From: Leptodontidium sp. MPI-SDFR-AT-0119
Lineage: Eukaryota; Ascomycota; Leotiomycetes; Helotiales; Leptodontidiaceae
Length of the DNA: 64,000 bases
Direction of reading: 5' to 3'
Assembly (NCBI GenBank): GCA_020726505.1
Contig: JAHLEZ010000004.1
Span: forward strand, 1,860,001 to 1,924,000
Made by a program: the position numbers and the translations under genes. Below, in pieces: positions 46,168 through 57,281 of this stretch. The stretch's first letter is position 1; each line of letters begins with the position of its first letter. The notes beneath the pieces were generated by a model that made no database searches, was not told where the DNA came from, and saw nothing but the letters and a program-made list of their open reading frames with translations.

Positions 46168-47019
46168 TCAATCGCTACAAAGATCCTCGAGAATCGCGAG
46201 CATCTTCCGCTGCAGCCTCACCAATTCGACCTCATCAATCGTTCCCTTCTCGTCCTTGGGATCGGCTGTTCCACTCGACGCATTTGCCTCCTTCCCAATC
46301 GGTCTCACCAAGTCTGACCGGATTCCAAAGAAAGGAACTCCAAGACTTCGCAACTTGGCGGTCATCTCTTTCACCATCTGAAGCTGGGCTTTGTAGACCT
46401 TCATATCGAACGTCTCGAGTTCTTTGGCATGGTCATCGGCATGGTTGCTGGTGAATCCAGGTGTGACTGCACCGCCAACTGCCTTGCTGGAACCTATTAG
46501 TACCTATCTAGCTTGTACATCATTGGACATAACTTACAGCACATCGTCCAATTTCTTCTGACCTTCCTTTCTTGCCTTTTGCTTCTCAATCAAAATCTCT
46601 CGCCCGTTCCACCACTGCTCCTCGTGCTCCCGTTGAACCTTCATCATCTGAAGAATTATTAGCATCCGTATTTGAGTAACAAGGTGACAAGAACATACTT
46701 TTCGGATGTCATTCAGTACATTCTCGTGCCTCGCAACGGTTTTCATCACACATCGTAGACCGGCCGACCACTCGATAATACTGGCAGGATCAACGACATT
46801 TTTTGGAGGTGGAGGTTCAGTTGGTGTTGTTGAACGAGGTATAGATGACACCTGTTCGGCAATCGGAGTCCATGATTGTTGAGGTTGCTCGAAGTGAGAG
46901 GGGACCTGGCCATGGATGATCGGTTGATCTTGTTGCGGCTGAGCTTGAGGTGCTAGCCCAGCAAGGGTTCTCAGAATAGATGCCAAATCTGGCGGAGCTT
47001 GTTGGTTGTTCGAAGCCAT
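46168..47019 (-). CDS. DUF2458-like conserved fungal protein
   Basis: Exons 47019-46699, 46647-46538 and 46486-46168 give 249 codons plus stop. The first intron (46698-46648, 51 nt) has no stop in frame and would be read through silently. The N-terminus is Gln/Pro-rich (ASNNQQAPPDLASILRTL). The middle has DPASIIEWSAGLRCV and a helix with EQWWNGREILIEKQKARKEG. The C-terminal domain contains LKAVGG, FDMKVYKAQLQMV and LRSLGVPFFGI. This matches my memory of the DUF2458 family, whose function is unknown. It is probably coiled-coil and soluble. Confidence 0.65.
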
Positions 47020-47606
47020 CGCGAAGCTGAGAGCGTCGTCCCCAGCAAGGACTGGTATCTCAAATCATGGGATGCGTTAACCCTTGTTTCAATGGGTTGC
47101 TTGGTCACACAGACAAACAACTGCTTGTCTTTGGTAGAAGCCTATGCCTTCCAAAATTTCGAGGTTGAATATGTAGAGAGAGGTGATCAAGCTTGACGTT
47201 CGAGAGGCATGGTGAAGTGAAGTAAAGTAAAGTAACGTACAAGGGAATCCGCACTAAAAATAAGCGACCTCAAGCAACAAAACATGCGGATTTTCCGGTC
47301 AACAACAGCTATTATAAAAAGCATTTCGGAGCAAATGATGGGTATCAATATTTACCAAATTCACAACACAGAAGCCTTAAGTAGTTTGAGAATATTTACT
47401 ATTGCAATAGATGCGATATCGTTGATAAAATATCAGCATCATAATCAGAAGCGGGTATTCTTCCGCACCGCGCTAAAATGCATCCATCATCGAACGCCAA
47501 AAAATCTCCTGATGTTCCAGGCCCTTTCAGCAAATGTAAGAATACCAACCACCACCAATCCTCCCTTTGTATTTCCCAGGCGTAAAGCAACTGGGCTTTA
47601 ATCACC
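47020..47606. promoter_or_regulatory. Divergent promoter region
   Basis: 587 bp shared by the DUF2458-like (-) and COX14-like (+) genes. It holds a short GTAAA-type repeat (AAGTAAAGTAAAGTAA near 47220). No further site could be identified. Confidence 0.4.
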
Positions 47607-48518
47607 ATGCCACGATCAGCGACGGACGCCACGCGATTCACCTCAACAATTCCCCATCAATCGAAAGCACAGCTCCCCTCAAAAGGTCTTCCACCCCGGA
47701 AGCCCGCACCACCTTCGCCGCCTGGAGAGACGCCCCAGCAGAAGGTTAGAAGATTAAGAGCTGCAGCAGATGCAGCTCGAGATGCCCAGATCACGACGTT
47801 CGACAAGGTGATTGTTAGGGGACGGGTATGGGCGGATCGGGCACATAAGTTCGTGACGCTGAGTTTGATTGCAGCTACAGGTACAGCCCCCACACTCCAA
47901 GCCGGAACCAATCGAGGCTTGGGTAGAGTTGTTGAAGCAGAAGCTAATTGGTGATATGCAGTGGTTGCTGGAGGTGTTACAGTTTATGCTCTGGGCGACA
48001 TGATGATCTATAACCGGAAAAAGCGCGCTCAATTTTTCGAGGAACAGAAAGCCATCCACGCGAACGCAATCTACAAAGCGAGACTGGCTATCGATGATGG
48101 AACTGCTACCGAAGAGGATATCAAGTTTATAAGTCGGGAGGATGAGCATGCCGCGCAGTTAGAGGCTTTGGCTCGGGCGAAGACAGAGAAGAAGGGCATT
48201 TTCAAGAGGGGCAAGGAATGGCTGTTCTCGGGCTTGAAGAAGGAGGAAGAGGGCGAGAATGTGGGGAGCAGTGAGAGGAGATTGGGCTATGAGGCTTTGA
48301 GTGAGGAGGACGATACTCTGGGCGAGAGGGAGAGTGATATCGTGCGAGCAATTGAGGATAAGAAGATGGCTGCTATCTCAGTGAAGGCGAAGCAGGCTTT
48401 TGCAGAGGAGAAGGAGAAGCAAAGGAACGGCGGCCCACTGGATCGAATAGGAACAAAGCCCCAGGATGACGACGAACCGAAACACACAAGCTGGACATCG
48501 TTCCTAGGAAGACGGTGA
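47607..48518 (+). CDS. Mitochondrial membrane protein, COX14-like N-terminal domain
   Basis: Exons 47607-47880 and 47962-48518, phase 1, 276 codons plus stop. The Arg/Ser/Pro-rich N-terminus, lacking acidic residues for about 30 residues, looks like a mitochondrial presequence. A membrane segment (FVTLSLIAATVVAGGVTVYAL) spans the splice join and is preceded by FDKVIVRGRVWADRAHK, as in cytochrome oxidase assembly proteins of the COX14 family. The long C-terminal half is charged and helical (EEDIKFISREDE, IVRAIEDKKMAAI). The COX14 link is from memory; a role in complex IV assembly is an inference. Confidence 0.6.
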
Positions 48519-48987
48519 AAAGGGAAGAAAGATTTTGAATTCTGTAAGATTGTATCATAAGTGGTATTATAAGGGAAGAGGTCCTTGCATGGAATGGGCG
48601 TCTGTTTGATTATCTCCTATATAATGGAGGTCGGATCGACCAAATCAACACTCAACTTGCGGCCTCTCAGTTTCGCGGCTTTTTGGTCAAGATGAGGCTC
48701 TAGTTTCTGTGTTAGATTGTACTCTGTTTTGTCTTGCCTTTAGTGCTCATTTTGAAAATCTTCCCTGAGATTATTGAGGGGGTGAGTTGTTGGTCTGCTC
48801 CGAGCAGCCCAGACGTCCTACAGCTATGCCTCAATGATCGCCAAAAATTTGACCATCAAGTGATGGCTGATTTCTTGCTTGTAACTTGCATTTTTTTAGT
48901 GCTGCTCAAATTTTGGTGCTCTTCATCATTGTAGTCAGAATGTCGTCCATCCATATCCGCTGCGTTCAACGAGCTGGGAGGCTCGTC
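48519..48987. other. Convergent spacer
   Basis: 469 bp between convergent 3' ends. No gene seen. Confidence 0.5.
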
Positions 48988-51900
48988 CTACTTCAGATTC
49001 AGCATGAACTTCAAGTCCTGGAAAGAGTCAGTATGATTTTTATGTCCAAGGCCCAGGCACAAACCTCTAATGAGCCCGAATCGCTATTAGCGCCATCAAG
49101 AGTAAACTTCGCCAACCTTCGTTTCCTTCTTTGCATGTTTTGTATATTCTACAACTTATGTGTTAGCGATTGAAGTAGATACAGGGGTTGCGGCTCATGA
49201 ATACCTGCTCGATCGTTGCTTGTATTGAGTATCTGATGACGGTCACAGTACGAGTTTGGCCCATACGAAGCGCGCGGGCGACAGCTTGTTCTTCTACTGA
49301 TGGGTTCCATTGCGGCTCAATTATATGAACGCGATTCGCTACAGCCAGGTTGAGCCTCGACATAAGTCAGTGTTAGGATTCATTGGTATAGAGCATGGAG
49401 ATCAACCCAACAGAGCCTGTCTGTATTGACATGAGTAGAACGGGAACTTCGGGGTTATTTCGAAAGCTCTCTAAAGCTGTGAGTCTTTGTTCGTAGCTCA
49501 CTCGTCCATCGATGCGAACTGATCTTATGTTGTTCTGTGCTAAGAGACCCTCGAGAAGGTCTAAAGTTAATGTCCAGTACGAGAAAACGAGACTATTGAA
49601 CATCAGACTGGCGTATTCATTTTGTGTCCAAGATAATAAGATTCAAATTACCTTTTGCTGCCTGGTGGTTCCAATTTGAGTTTTTCTAGCACAGCCGCTA
49701 GCTTGGTTGACGGCTGTCTTGAAGCCGATCCAGGACTCAAGACAGGATTCTGAAATGATCCATACTGTGCTGTGTCCCTACCGATCGGTGAGTCGACCGG
49801 AATCGGTGAAGATGCGAAAGAAGTAGGATTTGAAGAAGCAGGGAAGACCATTCTGCCGCATTCTGGACAAGCTTGATTCTTATTCAAGATCGCCAGGTTC
49901 TCTTGCTGGGGGCCCTGACAATACTCGCAGAGGGAATCTGAGTCCAGCTCTGGAGTAGCTCCTAGTGGTAACTGGTCGGCCTGGATCATCGTTCCGTGGT
50001 TGCAGAGGCGTCTCAGTTTCATAACCATGGTGAAGAGGATAGCGTATTTCCTCGTCTTTGACTGGTTGCTCACTATATTATCAAGATCATCTTGCAGTCG
50101 TTTTAAGACTTCATCGTAGAGTTTCCTCTCTTCTCTTGAGAGTGTTAATTTTACCTCTTGGTAGCATGGCTCTGGTAGCTGAAGATACTTCTGGTCTCGC
50201 CGCAAACATATCCCACGAAGCAGAACATGTAGTGTTTTGACTCGTTCAAGATTATCCTTGCTCAAAGGGTCAAGGATGTACTGTTGAAAGACTGGCCGTC
50301 GACTGAATGGTTCGAAGTGAAGAAACTTTAGGAGGGAAAGCAAGTCATCCAACCGGTTTTGAATTGGTGTACCAGTCAAGCACCATCGGCGTTGCGCAGA
50401 TAATCCTTCGCAAGCTCGAAACTGCTGCGAAGTTTGATTCCGTATCCAGTGAGCTAGTTCACATCTCAGCATTCCGTTCCTTGGAGGGTATAATTAGCTG
50501 TTTCTCAAGCAATACCTTCGTCTAGGACCACTCTAAACCAGGCTATCTTCTGGAGAACTTTAGCTCCTTTGGTATCAGCAACTAGCGTTGCGTATGTTGT
50601 AAGGACAAGGTCGTGGTCAATGATCTTCTGGGGCAGTTTCGGTCTACCATCGCCGTGGAATACCATGTAACTCAGTGCGTCTTCACGCAGGTGGCTATTG
50701 CACATGTCAATCTTACTGGCACTATATGGCAAAACAACAACCACAATTGGGGACTTACATTGCTATCTCTCTCTTCCATCCATCCAAGACCTCTAGTACA
50801 AGTCAAACGACAGCTGCAGAAATGAGGCCAGACGGGCCACTTACGAATTGAAGTGACAACGACTAATGTTGCCCTGCTCCCTAGGATTGGAAGAGAGTTT
50901 ATGCCACTTAAAACCTTGCTTTCTACAGCTTCTTGGTAGGCGGCCGAGGCGAGTCTCGAAGAAAGGACTGCCGATAAAATAGAAAGCGTTTTCCCCAGTC
51001 CCATAACATCCGCGAGAATTCCACCTACTGCATGAGATGGTATCTGGTCTAGATTTCTGGGTGCCGTGGTGTCAGTATTACAAAAACGGTGTAATGATAG
51101 AGCAGGTAGACGAACGAGACTCCGATCAGTCGACGGAGGTCAGCAGCTCTTGATTGGCACTCATGTGAATCTTCATGCTGTCGAATAAAAGCAAGCGCAA
51201 TTGTTTGATGCCTGTCACACTGTCAGAAAGTTCTGGATATAGAGATTTAAATGTGTAATTACTGCTTCAATGGAGTCAATATTCCTTCAGGGATGCCTTC
51301 ATGGCTGTGGGCGTTCAGAAAGGTTTCGTCATCCAATGATGCCAGGACTCCTTCAACTTCGTCCGAGAGGCACTTTGCTCGTATGTCTGACTCACTGAGC
51401 CCAATCAGATCCGTCAGGTATGCCTTTTTGTTATCTGGATAGAAGTATTGTGGGTTGTAGTACTCGATCCCGTCTTCGAGGAAACATGGATGTTGAAGAT
51501 ATGTTGATCTACTCGCAAGCGTTTCCCCAGCATTGTCGGCCTCGTCCTCTGGGCCAAAGATGTTTACAGAAAGTGGGAAGATGCCTCTCGACTTTCCAAC
51601 TGATAGTGCTTGGTACAACACTTTTGTGTCTATCACAGCCTTGGCGCCGTACGATCTGGACTTTTCTAGCGTTCGAAGGGCGATAGATGTAACGTTATCA
51701 AGTCGAGCGAACACTTCAGTGCTAGCCGATAGGAGTCCATGATAGCCATCATGCTTGACAACTACGAAGCTTTGAAACTTCTCTTGGACGCTTCTGGTAG
51801 TCGGCTTACGAAGTTTCTCGCTGCTTAGGAGAAGAACTGCCTGGACTTCGCATAACTGGTCACGTAAGCTGCTGTCATCACGATATCTGTGAACCATACT

Positions 51901-52268
51901 GCACCGTAGCAAATTTCGGCGGTTTTGGCAGTCTCCTGTGCTGAAATATGACTTGCAGGGGTTGAAACTTCTGTTAAACCATTCGAAGAGACTGGAGCAC
52001 TGCACGATACGCTGGACTGATCAAGATCCAAGTCTAAGTCCGAAGATCCTACATCCATTATCTCGCACTCTGGAATCTGCAAGTGGCTAAACCCAAGAAA
52101 CTGTCCATGATTCTCATCACTACCAGAGGCAATGATAAACGCTGAGTCGTGGTCGTTGAAGTGGTTGGGATGCAGTCGCGCTCTTTTTACAGTACATTGG
52201 AGCGATGGTTCTGAGAACGGGTTCTCATTTTCGACTGTTTGGCTACGCTTCAGGTATGGCGCATTCAT
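48988..52268 (-). pseudogene. SNF2-family helicase (RAD5/HLTF-like) with a 5-bp frameshift
   Basis: Ten exons (52268-51263, 51211-51116, 51056-50845, 50792-50759, 50721-50516, 50453-49652, 49592-49407, 49355-49205, 49148-49065, 49017-48988). All later junctions are in phase and the motifs are intact: Walker A GLGKTLSIL, DEAH in VVLDEAHWIRN, LTGTPIQNRLDDLLSLLKFL, a short Cys cluster (CEYC...CPECG) instead of a full RING, and the helicase-C ALRMGQTRTVTVIRY. In exon 1, EICYG and MVHRYRDD are contiguous in related proteins as I remember them; here five extra bases (51902-51898, GCAGT) separate them and shift frame, ending translation near residue 147. The gene may be newly inactivated, or this may be a sequencing error. 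Confidence 0.75.
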
Positions 52269-52725
52269 AATGTTGCCATGAAATAGGCAGGAAGACAAGA
52301 ATGTTGAAGATCAACTCAATCAAAATGTATTGGCAGTCATGGCGTGTGAACTGACCGACAAGTTGGTGTCGACGATTGAAGGTTGCGGGTTGGGTTGAAG
52401 AGAATAAGCAGAGTAGTCAGGTGTGTGCAAAAAATGCCCTCCTCAGGCTTTCCCCCAGAGAAAATACGCCTGAGGCTTAGCATGGGATGTATCACAGACT
52501 AGAATCAAATTGAAGATGTGACTGGCCTGCCAATGTTCGCATAGCCACTGGCTGCAGCCGCCACACCAGGTACGCCCGACTGCGCCTTGGCTTGAGAAAG
52601 ATCGCAGACTCAGCTCCATTCAAACTCCCTTTCGAAACCACCATTGATCTTGCATAACTGCTATCACCATCGTCTTGGGATAATTGGCTTTTGTTAGTAT
52701 ATGACATTAAAAAGAACGCGAAACC
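52269..52725. promoter_or_regulatory. Divergent promoter, SNF2-like / NLR
   Basis: 457 bp between divergent start codons. No specific regulatory motif was identified. Confidence 0.4.
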
Positions 52726-55700
52726 ATGGACCCTGCTTTCGAGAAGGCTGTTGAAAGGTTCAGAGGGGGTTTAACGAAAAGTCAGCAAGATCAGTTCACC
52801 GGCTGCAAAAAGCAAGATGTGGAAAAAATCATACAAGAAATCCAAAGTCGCCATGGAGCTCAAAAGAGGCTCAAGTACATGCGAAGGGTGTCCAAATTTA
52901 TCGAAGCAATGTCTCAATTAGGGGAAGTCATCGAAGTGTTTCTGAATGTGCACAACAGTGTTGCTTTTGTGTGGGTAAGTGTTGTGTGGATGTTTGGATT
53001 GTTTCGTAAGCTTAAATGCCATTGAATAGGGTCCTATCAAGTTCATTCTTGTGGTAGGTCTTCCAGAAGTACTTTGTTTCCGCCCTGACTCTACCGTACA
53101 GGTCGCGAGCACTTGGGTCGAAACCCTAGATCTCCTCCTCGAAACTTATGCAGATATCGGAGAAGCTCTTCCTGGCCTCGCACAATACTCAGCACTGTAC
53201 AAAAAGTACCCGTCTATTCAGAATCATCTTGAGAACTACTACCTTGATGTTCTTGAGTTCAACAAAAATGCTCTCGAGGTTTTTGCACGACCAGGTACGT
53301 TTTTTCCGACGATAATTGGTCATATGAGCCAATTAACTGGCTGAGTTCGCTTTCAGGTTGGAAATCAGTCTTTCATTCTTCTTGGAGAACGTTCAAATCC
53401 CAATTTGGACCAATCATAAGCAATTTCAAACGACACAGGCAGCTTTTGACAGACGAAAAGATGACTGCACTCATGTCAGAAATGCAAGACCTTCGCCATC
53501 TTGCAGAGGAAAAACTTGATTCGCTAGAGAGTGAAATAAACGCAAGGCATGCAAAGGAAGTGGAGAAGGAGGTTGCTGAGTTAGAAGAAGCCAGACATCG
53601 ACAGCGACGGATCGTCCAGAGGAAGCTCGATGCCCCAGACTCTCTCAAGGACCACGAGCACGCTTGTAGCATGCGGCAATTGAGTACCGCTGGTGATTGG
53701 ATTCTCCGCAACTCGAAATTTCAGGAATGGGTCGAGCTGGATACCTTTTCAAGCAAACGTTTCTACCTCAGTGGGATCCCGGGGGCTGGTGAGCGAGGTG
53801 CTGTGCAGAGCTCTACTTTACATGCTAATGTAATCTATTAGGAAAGACAATTCTTGCTTCCAGAATCATTGATCATCTCAAAGATCTCCAAGCCAAAAGC
53901 AAGAATCAGGGACATTGCTTCCCGATTGTGTACTTCTACTTCAAACACCTTCACGAAAACAAGAGACAGATGGTACACCTCCTATCGAGCCTACTCGCAC
54001 AATTGGCAGAAGAAGACGGCAGCCTACTAGACCTCTTTTACAGGGAGTTCTCGTCACTAGATCAACAGAAAGTCTCACTTCCGAAATTATGTGAGCTGGC
54101 TTCAACGGCTCTTCGAGCTCAACGGCGATGCTTTGTTGTGGTCGATGGCTTGGATGAGTGTAGCCAAGACCCTCATGATGGCACGACCAGCGAAGCGGTG
54201 AAAGTAATCAAATGGTTTGAAGAATTGATGGTGCCCAAGGAAGGAATATTGCAGGACACAGACGAAACGTGCATTAGGCTGCTCATTTCTGGTCAACGCG
54301 ATGGGCACATAGACCGAACACTAGAGTCGGTTCCTTCTATCCAACTAGAAGTAGCAGCTGGTCACGGGGAAGATATCAGCTCTTATGCTGGAGAACAAGC
54401 AAGGACGTTATGCCGACAATTTTCTGCTCCTGTGGATGTCGAGCAAGACATCATTCATAAAGTTGTCACCAGAGCCAAAGGTCGGTATTCCGATAAAAAT
54501 CATGACTAATGCAACTGACGCTACCAATAGGAATGTTTCTGTACGCGAAGATTGTTCTCGACAACCTAAGTGACCAAGTTTCCAAGTTCGATTTCGAGGC
54601 TGAGTTAAAGGCCGAAAATTTTCCCGAGGGACTTGAAAAAGCGCAAGTAGCAATTACACGTGTAGTCATTTAAAGATCATATGCTGACTTAGAGATTAGG
54701 TACGAGCGAGTTGTAAAGCGTGTTCTTAAGAATCCTGTAAAACCCGAGAGGCTTGCAGCGGAGCAGATTCTTGGGTGGGTGATATCTGCTGAACGGCCAT
54801 TGCGGTGGAGGGAAATTCAAAGCAGATTCTGCATTGACCCTGAGAACGGGAATGCAAACGTCCAGAAAAAGCCTCTGAAGACTTGCAAACATCTCTGTGG
54901 GTCATTGGTTGAGGTGGAAACTGCAGGAGGCCTCGGAGGCCTCGGAGGTCTTGAGTCAGAGAGTGAAGTTGAGATGGTGCACCCATCAGCAAAAGCGTAC
55001 GTTCTCTCATACCATCTACTTCCACAAACATGTGTCTATCCCTCAATTTTTTAGACTGTGTCCAAAATATCTTCTACTTATACTGTGCAAGAATTTATTA
55101 ATAGTCCATGACCAAGACACTGCTAAAGCAATATTCAGATACTTGATTGAGACCGGATCGCTTTGCTTAGCGACAGAACATGCAAAGATGGCATTATTCT
55201 GTACGCAGTATTTGACTTCTTTCCCATTTTGCACCAGCACAGAGAGGGATATTCAAACTTCTGCCTTGAGTGGATATTACGGTTTCCACGACTATGCAGC
55301 GTCATTCTGGTGGCATCATGTCAACGAGACCATCGAGGCACGCAAGAAGATTCACCTTGAGACTCTCCACAATGCCTTGCAGTCTACCAAAAAGATTCTG
55401 AGAGCATATCAAACAACAGGGAACGCTTTTCAAGACGATGTGCAAGAAGTCGAGATGATTATACGACAATTCAGACAGCTGCCTAGTCATTCTCGAGATC
55501 GGCAGAAAGTGCTGGATATCGAAATCTCCACTACAGCAGTGAGAGACGTCATCGAAGCATTACACTGCGGGGAGAGTCAGACTAACCCAGTACCACTTTA
55601 CGGACCAGTGAGATACAAATGCCCGAAGGATTGGTGTCAACTCTTTGCCACTGGATTTCTGAGAGCTGAACAGCGCAAAGACCATCTCAACGAGCATGAT

Positions 55701-57281
55701 AGGCCCTATCATTGCACGACAGAAGGTTGCTATCTTGCAGATGTCGGCTTTCCAAACGAATCGGGGCTAAACCAGCATATGAAGAGGCATCATGCGCAAC
55801 CAGAAAATGATCTATTCCCCAAATCAACTCGTTCTGCTAAGAAAGAAACCATTTGGACGGCGATTGAAAGCGGAAATCTGAGCTCTGTCAAGGACTTGGT
55901 CACTGCCGCACCAAGCATAATAAACAAAGTCAAGAGAACAGCCGAGGGGATGCAATCCCCGATCTTATCGGCGATCCAGCTAGGCCATTTGAACATCTGC
56001 GAGTATCTCCTCGAGAAAGGAGCGAACTTGACCCCAGGCCATCACTTTGGCATCAGAAGTGTATTACACGAAGCTGTTCGAATAGATGATCTTGAAATTG
56101 TTGTTCTTTTGCTCATGCAAGAAAAACTCGTTTTCATACGGCAGGGATTGCTCACGGCGTTGGAGCTGGCCGCATTTCTTGGTCATCACCGCCTGTTTGC
56201 TTCATTTAAATCGAAAAGACCGCAGGAGTTCGACCTGATGCCAAGTATGATACAGGCTATAAAGCGCAACCACATTCGGAGTATACAGGAACTCCTGAGA
56301 CTAAAAGGAGATGACCTAGGCGCCTCGGCTCCGTTGCCTCCGCATGATTTCATGAATTGTCTGTACTCTGCCTCAGATAATGTTCTCCGGCTGTTGATTC
56401 CTGTAGACTGGGAATACAGTGGGATGGTGGAAGGTTCTCGATGCACGATACTACATGAAGCATGTCGATGGGGCGACCGTTATATACAGTTGGTTTATCG
56501 TCTCATATCCGTGGGCGGTAACCTCAGTCGTCAGGATCATCAAGGCCGCACACCACTTGAAGTTGCTGCCATGGCTGGATCCCGAGAGCTCGTGTCAGCA
56601 ATTTTGACATCAGCGACGAGGATAGGGGGATCAGACGAAGGCCAAAAATTCACTCTCGAGCAGCTCTCAAGATATGATCCTCAAGTGGCTGAAGTTTTCC
56701 TCGAGGAAGGCCGATCTGGGGCATTTTGTTCCGGGCCGGGTGGGTCAATATTGCACAGCGCAATTTATGCAGCAAATACAGGACTCGTGAGGCTACTCCT
56801 GCGGTCGAATTATGAACTTGATTTGAATGCTGGACTTGAGAATTGCCCGGATTCCTGGTCTGTACTTCTGAACACCAAAGAGGATTCTGCGACGCTAACT
56901 CCTTTGACAATGGCCCTGGCATGTTTGGATCTTTCTGAACGGAAGAAGAGCACAGATAATATCCCGGATTGCTGGGATGTCGAAAGATTCAAGACAATTG
57001 CTACTTCATTGATAGTGAATGAGGACGTGGATCTTTCCTACCTTGATAACTCAAAATCAGTCACATGTTTCAAACTAGCTATGGAGCTGGAAGAAGCAGG
57101 ACTGACACTATCACTATTCAAGAGAGGCATGTTTGGTTCTTTGGGATCTGGAAATGGAGAGAGAAATTCACGATTAGTGAAAGTTCTAGAGGAGAATATT
57201 GACACGCTCGTAGCGGTGAAGGGCGACGAGAGGCGTCTCAGAGACACCGTAACGACTTTGGCGAAATGGACGCAGTCGTAA
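52726..57281 (+). CDS. NLR-type receptor: DUF7708-like, NACHT-type NTPase, zinc fingers, ankyrin repeats
   Basis: Eight exons (52726-52974, 53030-53053, 53102-53294, 53357-53788, 53842-54480, 54531-54642, 54700-54996, 55139-57281) sum to 1362 codons plus stop with every phase consistent. The N-terminus (to about residue 160, GPIKFILVVASTWVETLDLL) looks like the DUF7708 domain that heads many fungal STAND proteins. A coiled coil (KHEVE-like, about 190-260) follows. The P-loop reads GIPGAGKT (about 294-301) and Walker B is CFVVVDGLDEC (about 400). VHPSAKAYLIETG is typical of the region after the NTPase. Two C2H2-like fingers (about 807-860: CPKDWCQLF...H, CTTEGCYL...HMKRHH) precede ankyrin repeats to the C-terminus. 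Such proteins act in fungal non-self recognition; the ligand is unknown. Confidence 0.88.

Noticed and set aside
55057..55138. Exon 8 of the NLR starting at 55057
   Set aside because: A TTTTTTAG acceptor exists and keeps the frame open, but it adds a Leu/Lys-rich stretch not typical of the family. The acceptor at 55138 gives the expected SAKAYLIETG.
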